The position numbers were made by a program, and so were the translations under genes. Below, piece after piece: positions 52,001-59,994 of a DNA stretch of 64,000 bases; within the stretch, counting starts at the first letter, position 1; every line of letters starts with the position of its first letter. This DNA comes from Pseudoalteromonas ulvae UL12 (GTDB taxonomy: Bacteria > Pseudomonadota > Gammaproteobacteria > Enterobacterales > Alteromonadaceae), in contig NZ_AQHJ01000035.1 in NCBI RefSeq assembly GCF_014925405.1, positions 62,001 to 126,000 on the forward strand. Direction: 5' to 3'. The notes beneath the pieces were generated by a model. The model was not told where the DNA came from and did no database searches. It saw only the letters and a list, made by a program, of their open reading frames with translations.

Positions 52001-52048
52001 ACGCGCCGCACCCTTAAAATGAACTCGGGGAAAATCGAGAATACTCAT
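49019..52048 (-). CDS. vioB: VioB, iminophenyl-pyruvate dimer synthase-type enzyme
   Basis: A 1009-residue protein (Chromobacterium VioB is about 998). It couples two molecules of the indole-3-pyruvate imine made by VioA into the short-lived dimer that VioE rearranges. The N-terminal half opens with MSILDFPRVHFKGAARVNVPTANR as in VioB/StaD/RebD homologues. The C-terminal half has the ferritin-like segment ILEIAHEEMIHYLVVNNILMSLG and FYPGEP. It is 41 bases downstream of vioA. Size and order are standard, so a working enzyme is expected. Confidence 0.96.
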   Translation of the reverse strand: MSILDFPRVHFKGAARVNVPTANRNIKNTLDIATNTVFQHGSEFDLKQHPSKYHEYLKSFTPKFNHLGQEDPKGDFNHVAGYNMIGNNHFSWENTYITSVQLHPGHNQTTDPLVGSKLGLWGHYNEYLRTSFNRARWVDNDPTRRDSALIYAGQLTISDANASANTAHIFSSDIDCTHGVRWLNPGYIVEQPNHFLCSEMAEARLFQFSVCKKNQNFLFNQLNIDSPFLAQLKAALEDPDVLGLTVQYCVSNLSPPQQPDTPVFCDLHGTIGLWRKHEMATNPTGRILQPDNPAQYSPITVKIQDGWASLNMPISIPHQAYLESLPVKNGMPPKLANKVSLGDLVLKSSNGEVIAILPESLYQHSDNNHVFDIPLKISNTALDELSLSLASNQHTWHESDWQIQAEQNIIAIESSNPNEESKSTNEIEIFSYLRGKPSSINRLVPFIATPKTINCDAFIETDHQGKGKLTIESLAAGSGELFLGEQASPIQVRILSDDWHLLNVPDEYVDYDFLYHNVMGYYELLYPFMADKVFSMADKCKCETYARLMWQMCDPKNRNKSYYMPSTREMSSVKSHLFLKYLSNVEQSAIPKLLPDLHQPIKVKGDIKNKAQLIAKLRDAVDLELSIMLQYLYSAYSLPTYAAAEQLVDSGRWTQEQLALVNGTKDRRRDSGWRGAILEIAHEEMIHYLVVNNILMSLGEPFYPGEPIFGQAAKDKFGLDTEFSFEPFSEHIIAKFVRFEWPHFFASVGQSIADFYSEIRIAINEIPNLYTSEISKRGGEHHLFLNELINRAYPNYQFEVYDKETALFAIDFVTEQGEGASADSPQFELSHFNRLRSISKKLTLSDIPFEPAYPVLKNPVMSERTGCNVVTDPHSKALMALYQGCHELMFKMMMQHFAQTTQGSMRRSRLMNAAIDLMTGILRPLSVHLMTLPSGIAGRNAGPPLPRAINFKAIDDYHKGCFALAQECKHLAHMARTVSGTPPETQIELLDFYHNQMIELATNQLSREG

Positions 52049-52089
52049 TTTATGTCATTTCCTATATTGATCATTGCTTGATATTTTTA

Positions 52090-53373
52090 TTAAAGGTTAT
52101 CTGTTTGATGCTCTTCTTCAGCCTCAATGCGTTTGAGCAACTTAAGTGCTGCGCTTTTTCCTGCCATCACACCGCCTTCCATCCAGCCACAGTGGGGGGT
52201 ATAAGCATCCGAGGCTGAGATGATTTGACTTTTCTTATGGACAAAACTAAGTGGGTGACTAGGGCTACATTCTTTTGAAAACTCAACGCCATGAATCCAA
52301 TATTTATGTGTTTGTTCAATCGGATCGGGTATTTGATCTACATCGCATTGAATGGCATCAGCCATAAGTTCTTTGACTGTTTTCAAATAATGGGCTTCAC
52401 CATGTTGACTCGTTTCTTGCCAGAAATTAGCGAAATCACTATCTGTGTAAAAAAAGATATAGCGATTATCTTTAAAGTAGAGTTTTCTGATCGGGTTATT
52501 GGTAATAATCACATGATCTGTCAAAGATAAGTTTTGCCACCAAGGGTTATCATAAAAAAGAAAACCTTTAAAAAGTGGGATTGAGCCATAGGTATAATGC
52601 GTCCAATCTTGTGGAAAATTACAATTGAGTCTGCTCATGGCTGAAGGAGGTAATGTGACGATCATGTCCCCTTGAGTGATGCGCACAATATCGTCATTAC
52701 TGTTTTTTAAGGTTAAGGCAGGTGTTTTTGCATGGTTATCAATTGTTATGAGTTCATAATCGAAATGAAATTCAACACCTAATTCGACTGCACGGTCATA
52801 TAATATTTGTGGAAGTGTGCAAAACCCTTCTTTTAGGTTGCGCCAGGTATAGCCTGCATTGTCAGAAAAACCTTGGATCTCTGGGTGTTTTTCTATTATG
52901 TCGTATGCAATGTTAGGGGTAATAAAGGGAAGTGATAAAGAGTCATATCCAAGCGCGTTAATGATGTCCTTACTTTTATCTTCACCTAAATAAGCAGTTA
53001 GAAAGTTTAAGAATGAGTCATTTTTATGCTCATCACACATAGGCTTTAATTTGTTTAAGATTTCTTTTAACTGACTATGCAGCTCTTGTGGCCTAGTCAA
53101 TTGGGTAAAGGGAAAACTTTCATTTTCAATATTAAAGTGTGCAACCAGTTCATTAATATTTTTATGAAGCTGTGGTGAAAACCGGCCAGCGCCAAGATCA
53201 ATAAATTGTTCTTGAATTTTTATTGCATGGGCTCTGCCACCAACACGTTTTTTATGCTCAAAAACACGAATTGTTTTTTTGCTACCTAAATGAAAATTAG
53301 CGAGCGTCAGTGCACACATAATTCCCGACACTCCAGCCCCTACAATGGATATAATATTTTCTTGATTCGACAT
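52090..53373 (-). CDS. vioA: VioA, L-tryptophan oxidase of violacein synthesis
   Basis: A 427-residue flavoenzyme that oxidises L-tryptophan to the indole-3-pyruvate imine, the entry step. The N-terminal FAD motif ISIVGAGVSGIMCALTLA is followed by VFEHKKRVGGRAHAI and DLGAGRFSP, typical of flavin amine oxidases, and the C-terminal YTPHCGWMEGGVMAGKSAA closes the FAD site. It is first in the vioABCDE operon. The upstream 380 bases hold an inverted repeat and a 12-bp palindrome but no evident lux box. Confidence 0.96.
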   Translation of the reverse strand: MSNQENIISIVGAGVSGIMCALTLANFHLGSKKTIRVFEHKKRVGGRAHAIKIQEQFIDLGAGRFSPQLHKNINELVAHFNIENESFPFTQLTRPQELHSQLKEILNKLKPMCDEHKNDSFLNFLTAYLGEDKSKDIINALGYDSLSLPFITPNIAYDIIEKHPEIQGFSDNAGYTWRNLKEGFCTLPQILYDRAVELGVEFHFDYELITIDNHAKTPALTLKNSNDDIVRITQGDMIVTLPPSAMSRLNCNFPQDWTHYTYGSIPLFKGFLFYDNPWWQNLSLTDHVIITNNPIRKLYFKDNRYIFFYTDSDFANFWQETSQHGEAHYLKTVKELMADAIQCDVDQIPDPIEQTHKYWIHGVEFSKECSPSHPLSFVHKKSQIISASDAYTPHCGWMEGGVMAGKSAALKLLKRIEAEEEHQTDNL

Positions 53374-53757
53374 CTGTCATATTCCCTGAAAGATAATAAA
53401 TGGCCTAACGTTCACTCGTCACACCCAAAATAGGTACTTGTGTAAACGAATGTAAATTACCATATGTTCCTCAAATAGGGAATAGCGAATAGGTATTTAG
53501 TCTTAGTTGTGTATTTTGAAGTGGGTATTTTTTTATAATTATTAAAAAAGATCGTTATAAAAACAGGTTTTTTTAAAGAGAGTTCTTTGACGTTCACTTA
53601 TCGGGACTTGATAATTATCAGTTTGCAACTCTCTGTTTTTTTGGTCTTTTTTATGCTTTGTTATTGTTGTAGATAAAAAACCAATAACGTAATTTCACTC
53701 ATTAAATAGTTTGATCCATTACGTTATTGTTATTAATCATCGAATATGAATATTTTA
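53374..53757. other. Upstream region of vioA
   Basis: This AT-rich region is expected to hold the vio promoter. TGATAATTATCA (53609-53620) is a 12-bp perfect palindrome and could be an operator. AGAGAGTT (53577-53584) and AACTCTCT (53627-53634) form a long-loop stem around it, and on the plus strand this is followed by GTTTTTTTT, so it could also end plus-strand transcripts. I did not find a lux-box-like sequence. Confidence 0.5.
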
Positions 53758-55146
53758 TTAATTTTCGTGTTTGATTAATCTATTGAGGTGAATAAGAGAA
53801 TAAGTGAATGCAAACAATCCACCGCTGATATCAGCGATAGGAAATGCAAACCACAATCCTGTGGGCCCAATCAGGCTGGGTAAAAAGTACATGAGTGGTA
53901 AAAGTAAAACATACGTTCTTGCTGCATCTAATAAGGTAGCAGGCAATGCTTTTCCTAAGCCTTGAAATAATCCGCTGGACATCATACAAAAGCTCGCTGT
54001 TATGAAGCCTGAAAAGCAAATAGGTGCAAAGCTCGCTCCGAGATTTATGATGTTCGTATCACTTGTAAACATCGCTAATAATATATCTGAATAGAAACAC
54101 AGTATGATTGAAACCACGATCCCCCAAGTTGCACTTATGGCAATGGCAACAAGGTAGGCTTGTTTGACTCTTTGATATTTTTTTGCGCCGTAGTTATAGC
54201 CAGATAAGGTTTGTAACGCGACCATCATGCCTATAATAGGTAAAAATAAAAACATGAAACACCTGACTAATATGCCATGAGCTGCGATTAACGGCTCTGA
54301 TACATCCAGATAGACGGTCGAAATTGAATAAACGGTCACAGCTAGGGTAATAGAAAAACCACCATGAGAAAGTAAAACAGGTAAACCAAGACTTAAAATT
54401 TTAAAGTGGAGTTTTATTGGGCTAATCAAGTGATTGAATGAAAACGAAACAGCACTTTCTCCTTTTTTTTGTAACCCAATAGCCATCATTAGACCTAAAC
54501 TTACCGCAATGATTGTGGCCCAAGCTGCACCGGCAACACCCCATTCAAATACAAATATAAAAAGTGCATCTAAAATGATGTTTAAAATTGAAGCAGTCGA
54601 AAGCACTTGCATCATCGCTTTTGGATTGCCTGATGCCCTAAACCCTTCTGTCAGTTGATTACTAATAAAGCCTATTATCCAAAAAATGATGATTGGCGTA
54701 ATGTAACTACTCGCTTGGTCGCGCAATGTTAATGGGACAGCGAGTAATTCATAGATATGATCTAAAGCTAAAAAGGTGAAAAGGCAAAATATAAATGCAC
54801 AAATGATTGATAATAAAAATGAAGTTGAAAATACAATATCAGCATCGAGTTGCCTTTTTGCGCCAAGGTAACGTGCAACCAGTGAAGCCATGCCACTGCC
54901 GAGCATGGTACTGATTGAAATTAAAAACATTTGAATAGGAAAGACGGCTGACACCGCAGCCATCGCATTGGCGCCGATGCCTTGGGATATAAATAATGCA
55001 TCTACAAAGCTGTACATACCGTTTATTAGCATGCCTAAAATAGCTGGTAATGCTAGAAATCCGAATTGTTTGAAAATAGAGCTGGTTATTAAAGGCGAGT
55101 GTGTATCTTCTGGTGATACTTCTAACTCGAGTGTATTTGTGGTCAC
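53758..55146 (-). CDS. MATE-family multidrug/metabolite exporter
   Basis: A 462-residue 12-helix transporter of the DinF/MepA type. It starts with FGFLALPAILGMLINGMYSFVDALFIS and has the MATE repeats AAVSAVFPIQM and PAILGM. The central loop is at about 230-250 and the second half starts with LSLGLPVLLSHGGFSITLAV. It lies directly upstream of vioA in the same direction with a 384-base gap, so it may have its own transcript. Export of violacein or of a toxic precursor is the natural guess from position. The protein itself does not reveal its substrate. Confidence 0.92.
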   Translation of the reverse strand: MTTNTLELEVSPEDTHSPLITSSIFKQFGFLALPAILGMLINGMYSFVDALFISQGIGANAMAAVSAVFPIQMFLISISTMLGSGMASLVARYLGAKRQLDADIVFSTSFLLSIICAFIFCLFTFLALDHIYELLAVPLTLRDQASSYITPIIIFWIIGFISNQLTEGFRASGNPKAMMQVLSTASILNIILDALFIFVFEWGVAGAAWATIIAVSLGLMMAIGLQKKGESAVSFSFNHLISPIKLHFKILSLGLPVLLSHGGFSITLAVTVYSISTVYLDVSEPLIAAHGILVRCFMFLFLPIIGMMVALQTLSGYNYGAKKYQRVKQAYLVAIAISATWGIVVSIILCFYSDILLAMFTSDTNIINLGASFAPICFSGFITASFCMMSSGLFQGLGKALPATLLDAARTYVLLLPLMYFLPSLIGPTGLWFAFPIADISGGLFAFTYSLIHLNRLIKHEN

Positions 55147-55293
55147 GCCCTGTACCTAATATGAGTAATTTTAGTTAGTGTACTCATAAAATTTTATTGT
55201 GTAAAATTCAAAATCGCTCAATATACACATCAGTTCGCGATTCGTTTGTTAAAGGGTATAGGTATGGGCCAAAAAGTCTAATGGGTTCGCCCA

Positions 55294-55497
55294 TTGGAAA
55301 GTTTCGGTCAAGTAGACAGCTGTGTTTTCTTGTTAAGCCAAACTCTTGCCAATAGGTATTACTCATCTTTATTGTCGGGTATTGGTCTAGGGTATGGCTT
55401 TAATAAAACGGTTGCAATCTCTCTCGACCTTGAAAAAACTGAAATAGCAGATATATCAACTCAAAGCCTCGGATTAACTGTTTTTTTGCGGTTTTAA
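55294..55497 (+). pseudogene. Remnant of an outer-membrane beta-barrel protein
   Basis: The last 50 codons, NRYYSSLLSGIGLGYGFNKTVAISLDLEKTEI... and ...SLGLTVFLRF, have alternating strands and a terminal Phe like OmpA-type barrels. There is no signal peptide and no N-terminal barrel, so this seems to be the 3' end of a lost gene. The terminator at 55523 is still present. The 5' boundary is approximate. Confidence 0.5.
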
Positions 55498-55522
55498 TGT
55501 AAACGCAAAAAATTAGACACAA

Positions 55523-55558
55523 CCAGACAGATCCGATTTGTAAGCGGAGTCTGTCTGG
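55523..55558 (+). terminator. Terminator-like hairpin after the barrel remnant
   Basis: CCAGACAGA.CCG (55523-55535) pairs with CGG.GTCTGTCTGG (55545-55558) in an almost perfect stem. The T tract after it is weak (ATATTTC). Confidence 0.65.
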
Positions 55559-55671
55559 ATATTTCAATCTGCGCGGATTTATCCCAACACCTCACTTTTC
55601 GAGATGTGTTATTTAATGTTTTCATTTAAAATCAGATGGATACTCTTAACATCAAATATCTCAGGCCATTG

Positions 55672-57324
55672 TTAGCTTGGCGCTAATTTCTGTTTTTTTT
55701 GTTGATACATCTTTTTATCGGCGATTGATAAACAGTCAGAAGGGCTTTGGCCATCCTCGTTGCTAACGATACCAAAACTTATCCCCGCTTCTTGCCATGT
55801 CTGTTTAATCTGTGCGTTTACTTTGTTGAGGGATTCAGAATAGGTTTGTTTTAGTTGATTAATATTGTCGGTTGATTCATCTGTAATAATACAAATGAAT
55901 TCATCGCCACCCACACGAAAAACCTTACCGAAAGGGGTCACTGATTTTTCGATAAGTTTGGCGCCAGATCGAATTAATTTATCACCTTCGTTATGCCCAA
56001 ACTTGTCATTGATTATTTTTAACCCATCAAAATCTAAATAAATAAAAATGTATTGTTTGCAAAGATGACTGATTGTGTCATCGAGTGCATAGCGATTGCC
56101 TAGCTGGGTTAATGGATCGATGCGTGACATATAAAAGTGATGGTTGTATTCATTTTGTTTTAATTTAAACCATTCAGAGAGTGACAAAACGATGCAAATA
56201 CAATCAATTGATAGCGCCATGACCACCATTAGCTCTGGGTACTCCAGCTGACCAAATTGTTTACTGTGTGAGGCCATATAATAAATTAATGAGGCGCTAT
56301 AGAGCAGGTTGCCGACGAGGAAATATTTAGCCCGAAAATCATTTTCTTTTAGCATGTAAATACCAACAAACAAGGTTAATGCTATCCAAGTCATGGCTAA
56401 GAGGTGAGAGCTGTAAAACGCCAACTTAAATGGTAAAAACAACATGGTTACACCTAAGAAAAGACCAACAAGCGTAACCGTATTTAATGTTTGGCATAAC
56501 TTTTTGAATTTCGACTTACACTGAAATAAATCAGCCACAAACTGACTTGCGCAGGCTATCGCAAAAGGAAAGATATAAATAGCGCTGTAGCTTAAATTGA
56601 CCTCGGGGGAAATCGAAAAATCTTCTACTAAACCTGCGGCCATTGCCCAACCGATACCATGTAAACCCACATAACCTGCACAGGTAATGGCGATCCGTTC
56701 ACCAGTGCGGGTATAGATTAAAAAGGTGAGAACGCTTAATAACAACATGGTGCTAATTGCTGCCAAAGAGATGGAATTATTTATGCTTTGGAAACGGTAA
56801 AAGCTCAATTCATCATAAATTGTTAAAGAAAGCGGGCTTGCAAAATGTTTGGCTGAAATATATAGCCAGAGTGTGCCACTTTCAGCAGGCTTGAATTGTA
56901 ATGGAACAGACTGAAAATGAAGCAACTGAGGTGTGAGTGTGGCGGTTGGCTGCGAAAAATCCCTTACTTTTATTGCATCGTGATTTATCGGTTGCCAATA
57001 AGCCAACCCTAAATCAACGAAATTAGCATTGGGTACCAAAAACCAGGTTTTTCGATCATGGTTGTTTATTGCCAATTTGGTGATAAACACGCCAGACTGA
57101 CCAACAAGGGTTGCAGATGGTTGTGATGAACTTTGCCAAATCTGTAGCGGATTATGAAAATCATTGCGAGTGTCTGGTACTTTTCGCCACAAATATTCAT
57201 CTTTAATAAAAAGTGAGGACTGATTTTTGAGCTCTAAAGAGTGATTTGCTAATAATTGCGAAGAAAAAAGCATGAATAAAAATGGGACTAGCAATTGATA
57301 CACTGACAAGTATTTAGCGTTCAA
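55672..57324 (-). CDS. 7TMR-DISM sensor diguanylate cyclase
   Basis: A 550-residue membrane enzyme that makes cyclic di-GMP. A signal peptide (MNAKYLSVYQLLVPFLFMLFSSQLLA) is followed by a periplasmic jelly-roll DISM domain (about 40-180), seven helices (about 190-390), and a GGDEF domain. That domain has DPLTQLGNRYALDD, IYLDFDGLKIINDKFGHNEGDKLI and the intact active motif RVGGDEF. No RxxD inhibitory site is visible before GGDEF at the usual place. No EAL domain is present. It may respond to a carbohydrate-like ligand, as the family does. Links to pigment or biofilm are only positional. Confidence 0.92.
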   Translation of the reverse strand: MNAKYLSVYQLLVPFLFMLFSSQLLANHSLELKNQSSLFIKDEYLWRKVPDTRNDFHNPLQIWQSSSQPSATLVGQSGVFITKLAINNHDRKTWFLVPNANFVDLGLAYWQPINHDAIKVRDFSQPTATLTPQLLHFQSVPLQFKPAESGTLWLYISAKHFASPLSLTIYDELSFYRFQSINNSISLAAISTMLLLSVLTFLIYTRTGERIAITCAGYVGLHGIGWAMAAGLVEDFSISPEVNLSYSAIYIFPFAIACASQFVADLFQCKSKFKKLCQTLNTVTLVGLFLGVTMLFLPFKLAFYSSHLLAMTWIALTLFVGIYMLKENDFRAKYFLVGNLLYSASLIYYMASHSKQFGQLEYPELMVVMALSIDCICIVLSLSEWFKLKQNEYNHHFYMSRIDPLTQLGNRYALDDTISHLCKQYIFIYLDFDGLKIINDKFGHNEGDKLIRSGAKLIEKSVTPFGKVFRVGGDEFICIITDESTDNINQLKQTYSESLNKVNAQIKQTWQEAGISFGIVSNEDGQSPSDCLSIADKKMYQQKKQKLAPS

Positions 57325-57823
57325 ATTGCATACCTTTATTTAACCTTTGAGCATAAAACAAACAACTTCATTTTAAACATGCCTTTATCACATACCTTAT
57401 GGATAATGGTAGTCATCAGATATGTTATTGCCAAAGCGGGGGTATAAAAATACCCCATTATTTTCTAAATTTTATCTGCATTCAGTGTGGTGCTTTTAGT
57501 TTCGCGAGTTTCTTTTTGTCGCTTACGTGCAAATATGACTATTTTGGCTTGCTCACTTTCATAGCAAGTTATTGATTTTATTAATAGCTATAATGCTCGT
57601 TACTCTAGGTTAATTCTTTACATGCTTTATTAAAGCGACCAAAGTCAATTTGTGTTTTTATTTAACTAAAGGTGAATTTTCGCACCTATTGAGGCCATGA
57701 CTAAGTGCATAGTCATTGTTTAATTGAGCTAAAAAATAGCATCATCTGGTTTTTAGAATAAAAAGGTCAAGAAAACACTGCGGCCTGCTTGAGCGGAATG
57801 TTCTCTGGGTGACCCTTTTACTT
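57325..57823. other. Intergenic region between the cyclase and a TonB receptor
   Basis: About 500 bases without a gene. GGGGTA (57439-57444) and TACCCC (57451-57456) form a hairpin in the likely control region of the cyclase. AGGTG / CACCT pairs around 57670-57690. No repeat shared with other parts of the window was noticed. Confidence 0.5.
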
Positions 57824-59875
57824 TTAAAAGTTTAACGAGATACCGATTGAAGGCAGCGGCATGTCAGGAAATTGGTAATCTTTTTCAAAATCAGTGTAAT
57901 CTACGTTGTATTCAAGTTCTTGCACTGTTTTTGAACCGTAGACGTTAAGTATTTCGATATAAATCGTTGAATCGAGGCCAAATAATTGGGTTTGATAATC
58001 TGCTCGTATATCAAGCCTGTGATAGTTCCCCCACTGTTCAGCATTAAACTCGCCGTATTTTGGGATATAAAACAGTGGTTGATTACCCGTTTCAATGTAG
58101 GGGGTCGCAGATTGCACCTGAGTATAACGTCGCCCGCTTTGAAAACGCCATTTGGCACCCAATTGCCAATTTTCGCTCCATTTATAATCCAGCACTAAGT
58201 TTGCAACCCAAGGTAAATCAAACTCGGAGTTAAACTGCTGATTGGTTAATGGGTTATCCCGCTCTGTTTTGCTGTAGGCTATGCTTGCCCAGCCATACCA
58301 ATCTTCAGTTAACTGCTTATTGAGCAGCAACTCTATCCCGTATGATTTTCCACTGGCGACATCATCAAACGTTGGGATCCCCGTCACATGTTGTGTTAAG
58401 CGTCGCTTTTGTGCCTCCGGGTTAGCAACGATTAAATTATCGAGCGTTTTGTAAAATAGCTCCGTTTTTAATCCGAGTCCTTTGCCAAGGTTTGAATCTA
58501 AGCTCAAGGTATAATGAGTCGATTCACTGGCTTCAAGTGTGGATTCGCCATATTGAGGGATTAAATATTGGTAATCATCAATAAACGTATGGTGGACACC
58601 GTAGTTAAGGCTTAATTTTTGTGTATCTGTCACATCAAAGCCAATGCGTACTCTGGGCTCTAAATAATGTTGTGAATTGTTATCTGTTCCGACGTACGCG
58701 AGGCCAAAATTGTAATCCCAGCTAGCTGAAATGTTCCCAATGAGCGATACATAAGCATGATAATCGTTCACGCTAAGTGAGCCTTGTTGTGAAAATGTAG
58801 GGCTAAAATAGCTGGGTGGGCACACTTCAAACTCAGTATTACAGGGCAACAACCGGCCACTACTTAGGTAATCAACATCACTTTGCTTAAGTTGAATACC
58901 AAAATCAAGCGTGAACGAATCTGCAATATATTGATTATCTGATCGTACAATTAATTTGCTGATATCTGCATCCCATCGAAAGATATCACCTTCTCGTTCT
59001 TGCTGATTTTGCGTTAACACGTTAACACTGGTCATTGACTCGAGGTCATCACCGCTGTATTGCCAACTGATTGCTTGGCTATGAAAATAACTTTGGTAAC
59101 GTTCGCCAGACGCCAAATCAGGGTTTTTACCAATGTCTCGGCCATCTTCATCAAATTCAATTTCAATGTAATCTTTTGCTCCACTTGCCGTCACCCTGAT
59201 CACATTCTTGTTATCAATATCCCAGATTAATTTCGCTTGATAATCACGGTTACGCGGAGGCACAGAAAATGAAAAATCTTCGTCTTCGATAAAGTTATCA
59301 ACGTAGGTGTGTACTAAGCTCTCTCTAAATGAAATGTAAAACGCGGCATCTTGCGAAATCGCTTGTTCGTATAAAAAGCCGCTGCGAAAAAAGCTCAAAT
59401 CAACCACATTAGTTGGTGTGTCAGGGTTAGGATCTCGTAATTGCGTTAATATGACCCCGCCATTTGCATTGGCATATTTGCTTGACCATGCACCTGTTTT
59501 TAACTCAAAGCTTTCAATGAGATGTGGGTTATAAATGCTTAAACCATCGTTGTGAAAAATATACCCCATTTCTAACCCATCTGTTAGGTAAAGGTTGTCG
59601 TTAGTAGAACTGCCGCGAATCGCTGGTTGTGCAACTGGGCCACCGGTATTGGGGGTTGCTAAAACAACCCCTGGAAGCGCTTCTAAGCCTTTGAGTGGAT
59701 CGTTACCAGTACCCGGAAGAGTCAATAATTTATTCGAACTAATTTTAATACCGTCAGGCTGGGGAGCGACCACGGTAATACTTTCAATCTCGTTTTTACT
59801 GTTATCTGTTTGAGCCCAAGATGGTGCGCATATTGCGCTTACAATCACTGCGATTATCGATTTAGAAAATGTCAT
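57824..59875 (-). CDS. TonB-dependent receptor with a Zur-like site upstream
   Basis: A protein of about 683 residues from the ATG at 59875. This start gives the signal peptide MTFSKSIIAVIVSAICAPSWAQ and follows AAAGGATG. A TTG- or ATG-type start further up would place 24 non-signal residues first. The plug has ESITVVAPQPDG, GLEALPGVVLATPNTGGPVAQPAIRGSS and SKYANANGGVILTQLRDP, and the barrel ends in PSIGISLNF. The plug is not of the siderophore type. A perfect GTTAT-N3-ATAAC dyad (59895-59907) lies 20 bases upstream, so zinc control is likely. Zinc or another metal complex is therefore the leading ligand guess. Confidence 0.88.
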   Translation of the reverse strand: MTFSKSIIAVIVSAICAPSWAQTDNSKNEIESITVVAPQPDGIKISSNKLLTLPGTGNDPLKGLEALPGVVLATPNTGGPVAQPAIRGSSTNDNLYLTDGLEMGYIFHNDGLSIYNPHLIESFELKTGAWSSKYANANGGVILTQLRDPNPDTPTNVVDLSFFRSGFLYEQAISQDAAFYISFRESLVHTYVDNFIEDEDFSFSVPPRNRDYQAKLIWDIDNKNVIRVTASGAKDYIEIEFDEDGRDIGKNPDLASGERYQSYFHSQAISWQYSGDDLESMTSVNVLTQNQQEREGDIFRWDADISKLIVRSDNQYIADSFTLDFGIQLKQSDVDYLSSGRLLPCNTEFEVCPPSYFSPTFSQQGSLSVNDYHAYVSLIGNISASWDYNFGLAYVGTDNNSQHYLEPRVRIGFDVTDTQKLSLNYGVHHTFIDDYQYLIPQYGESTLEASESTHYTLSLDSNLGKGLGLKTELFYKTLDNLIVANPEAQKRRLTQHVTGIPTFDDVASGKSYGIELLLNKQLTEDWYGWASIAYSKTERDNPLTNQQFNSEFDLPWVANLVLDYKWSENWQLGAKWRFQSGRRYTQVQSATPYIETGNQPLFYIPKYGEFNAEQWGNYHRLDIRADYQTQLFGLDSTIYIEILNVYGSKTVQELEYNVDYTDFEKDYQFPDMPLPSIGISLNF

Positions 59876-59894
59876 TTTAGCATCCTTTATATGC

Positions 59895-59907
59895 GTTATT
59901 TCATAAC
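59895..59907. promoter_or_regulatory. Zur-box-like dyad between a TonB receptor and a LytTR gene
   Basis: GTTATTTCATAAC is a perfect GTTAT-N3-ATAAC palindrome, 20 bases from the receptor start and about 57 from the divergent regulator. It repeats the site type of the metallophore locus 44 kb away. Confidence 0.6.
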
Positions 59908-59957
59908 AATAATTTACGGATGAAATGAATTCTGGTCTAATTAACACATTGATTTAT

Positions 59958-59994
59958 GTATGAATGGGCAGTTTTTTGTATGAATGGGCAGTTT
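59958..59994 (+). repeat. 20-bp tandem duplication at the LytTR start codon
   Basis: GTATGAATGGGCAGTTT occurs at 59958-59974 and again at 59978-59994. Because 20 is not a multiple of three, the first ATG (59956) is now out of frame with the gene. Confidence 0.9.

Noticed and set aside
53374..53757. lux box (quorum-sensing site) upstream of vioA
   Set aside because: I found no 20-bp dyad resembling ACCTG...CAGGT.
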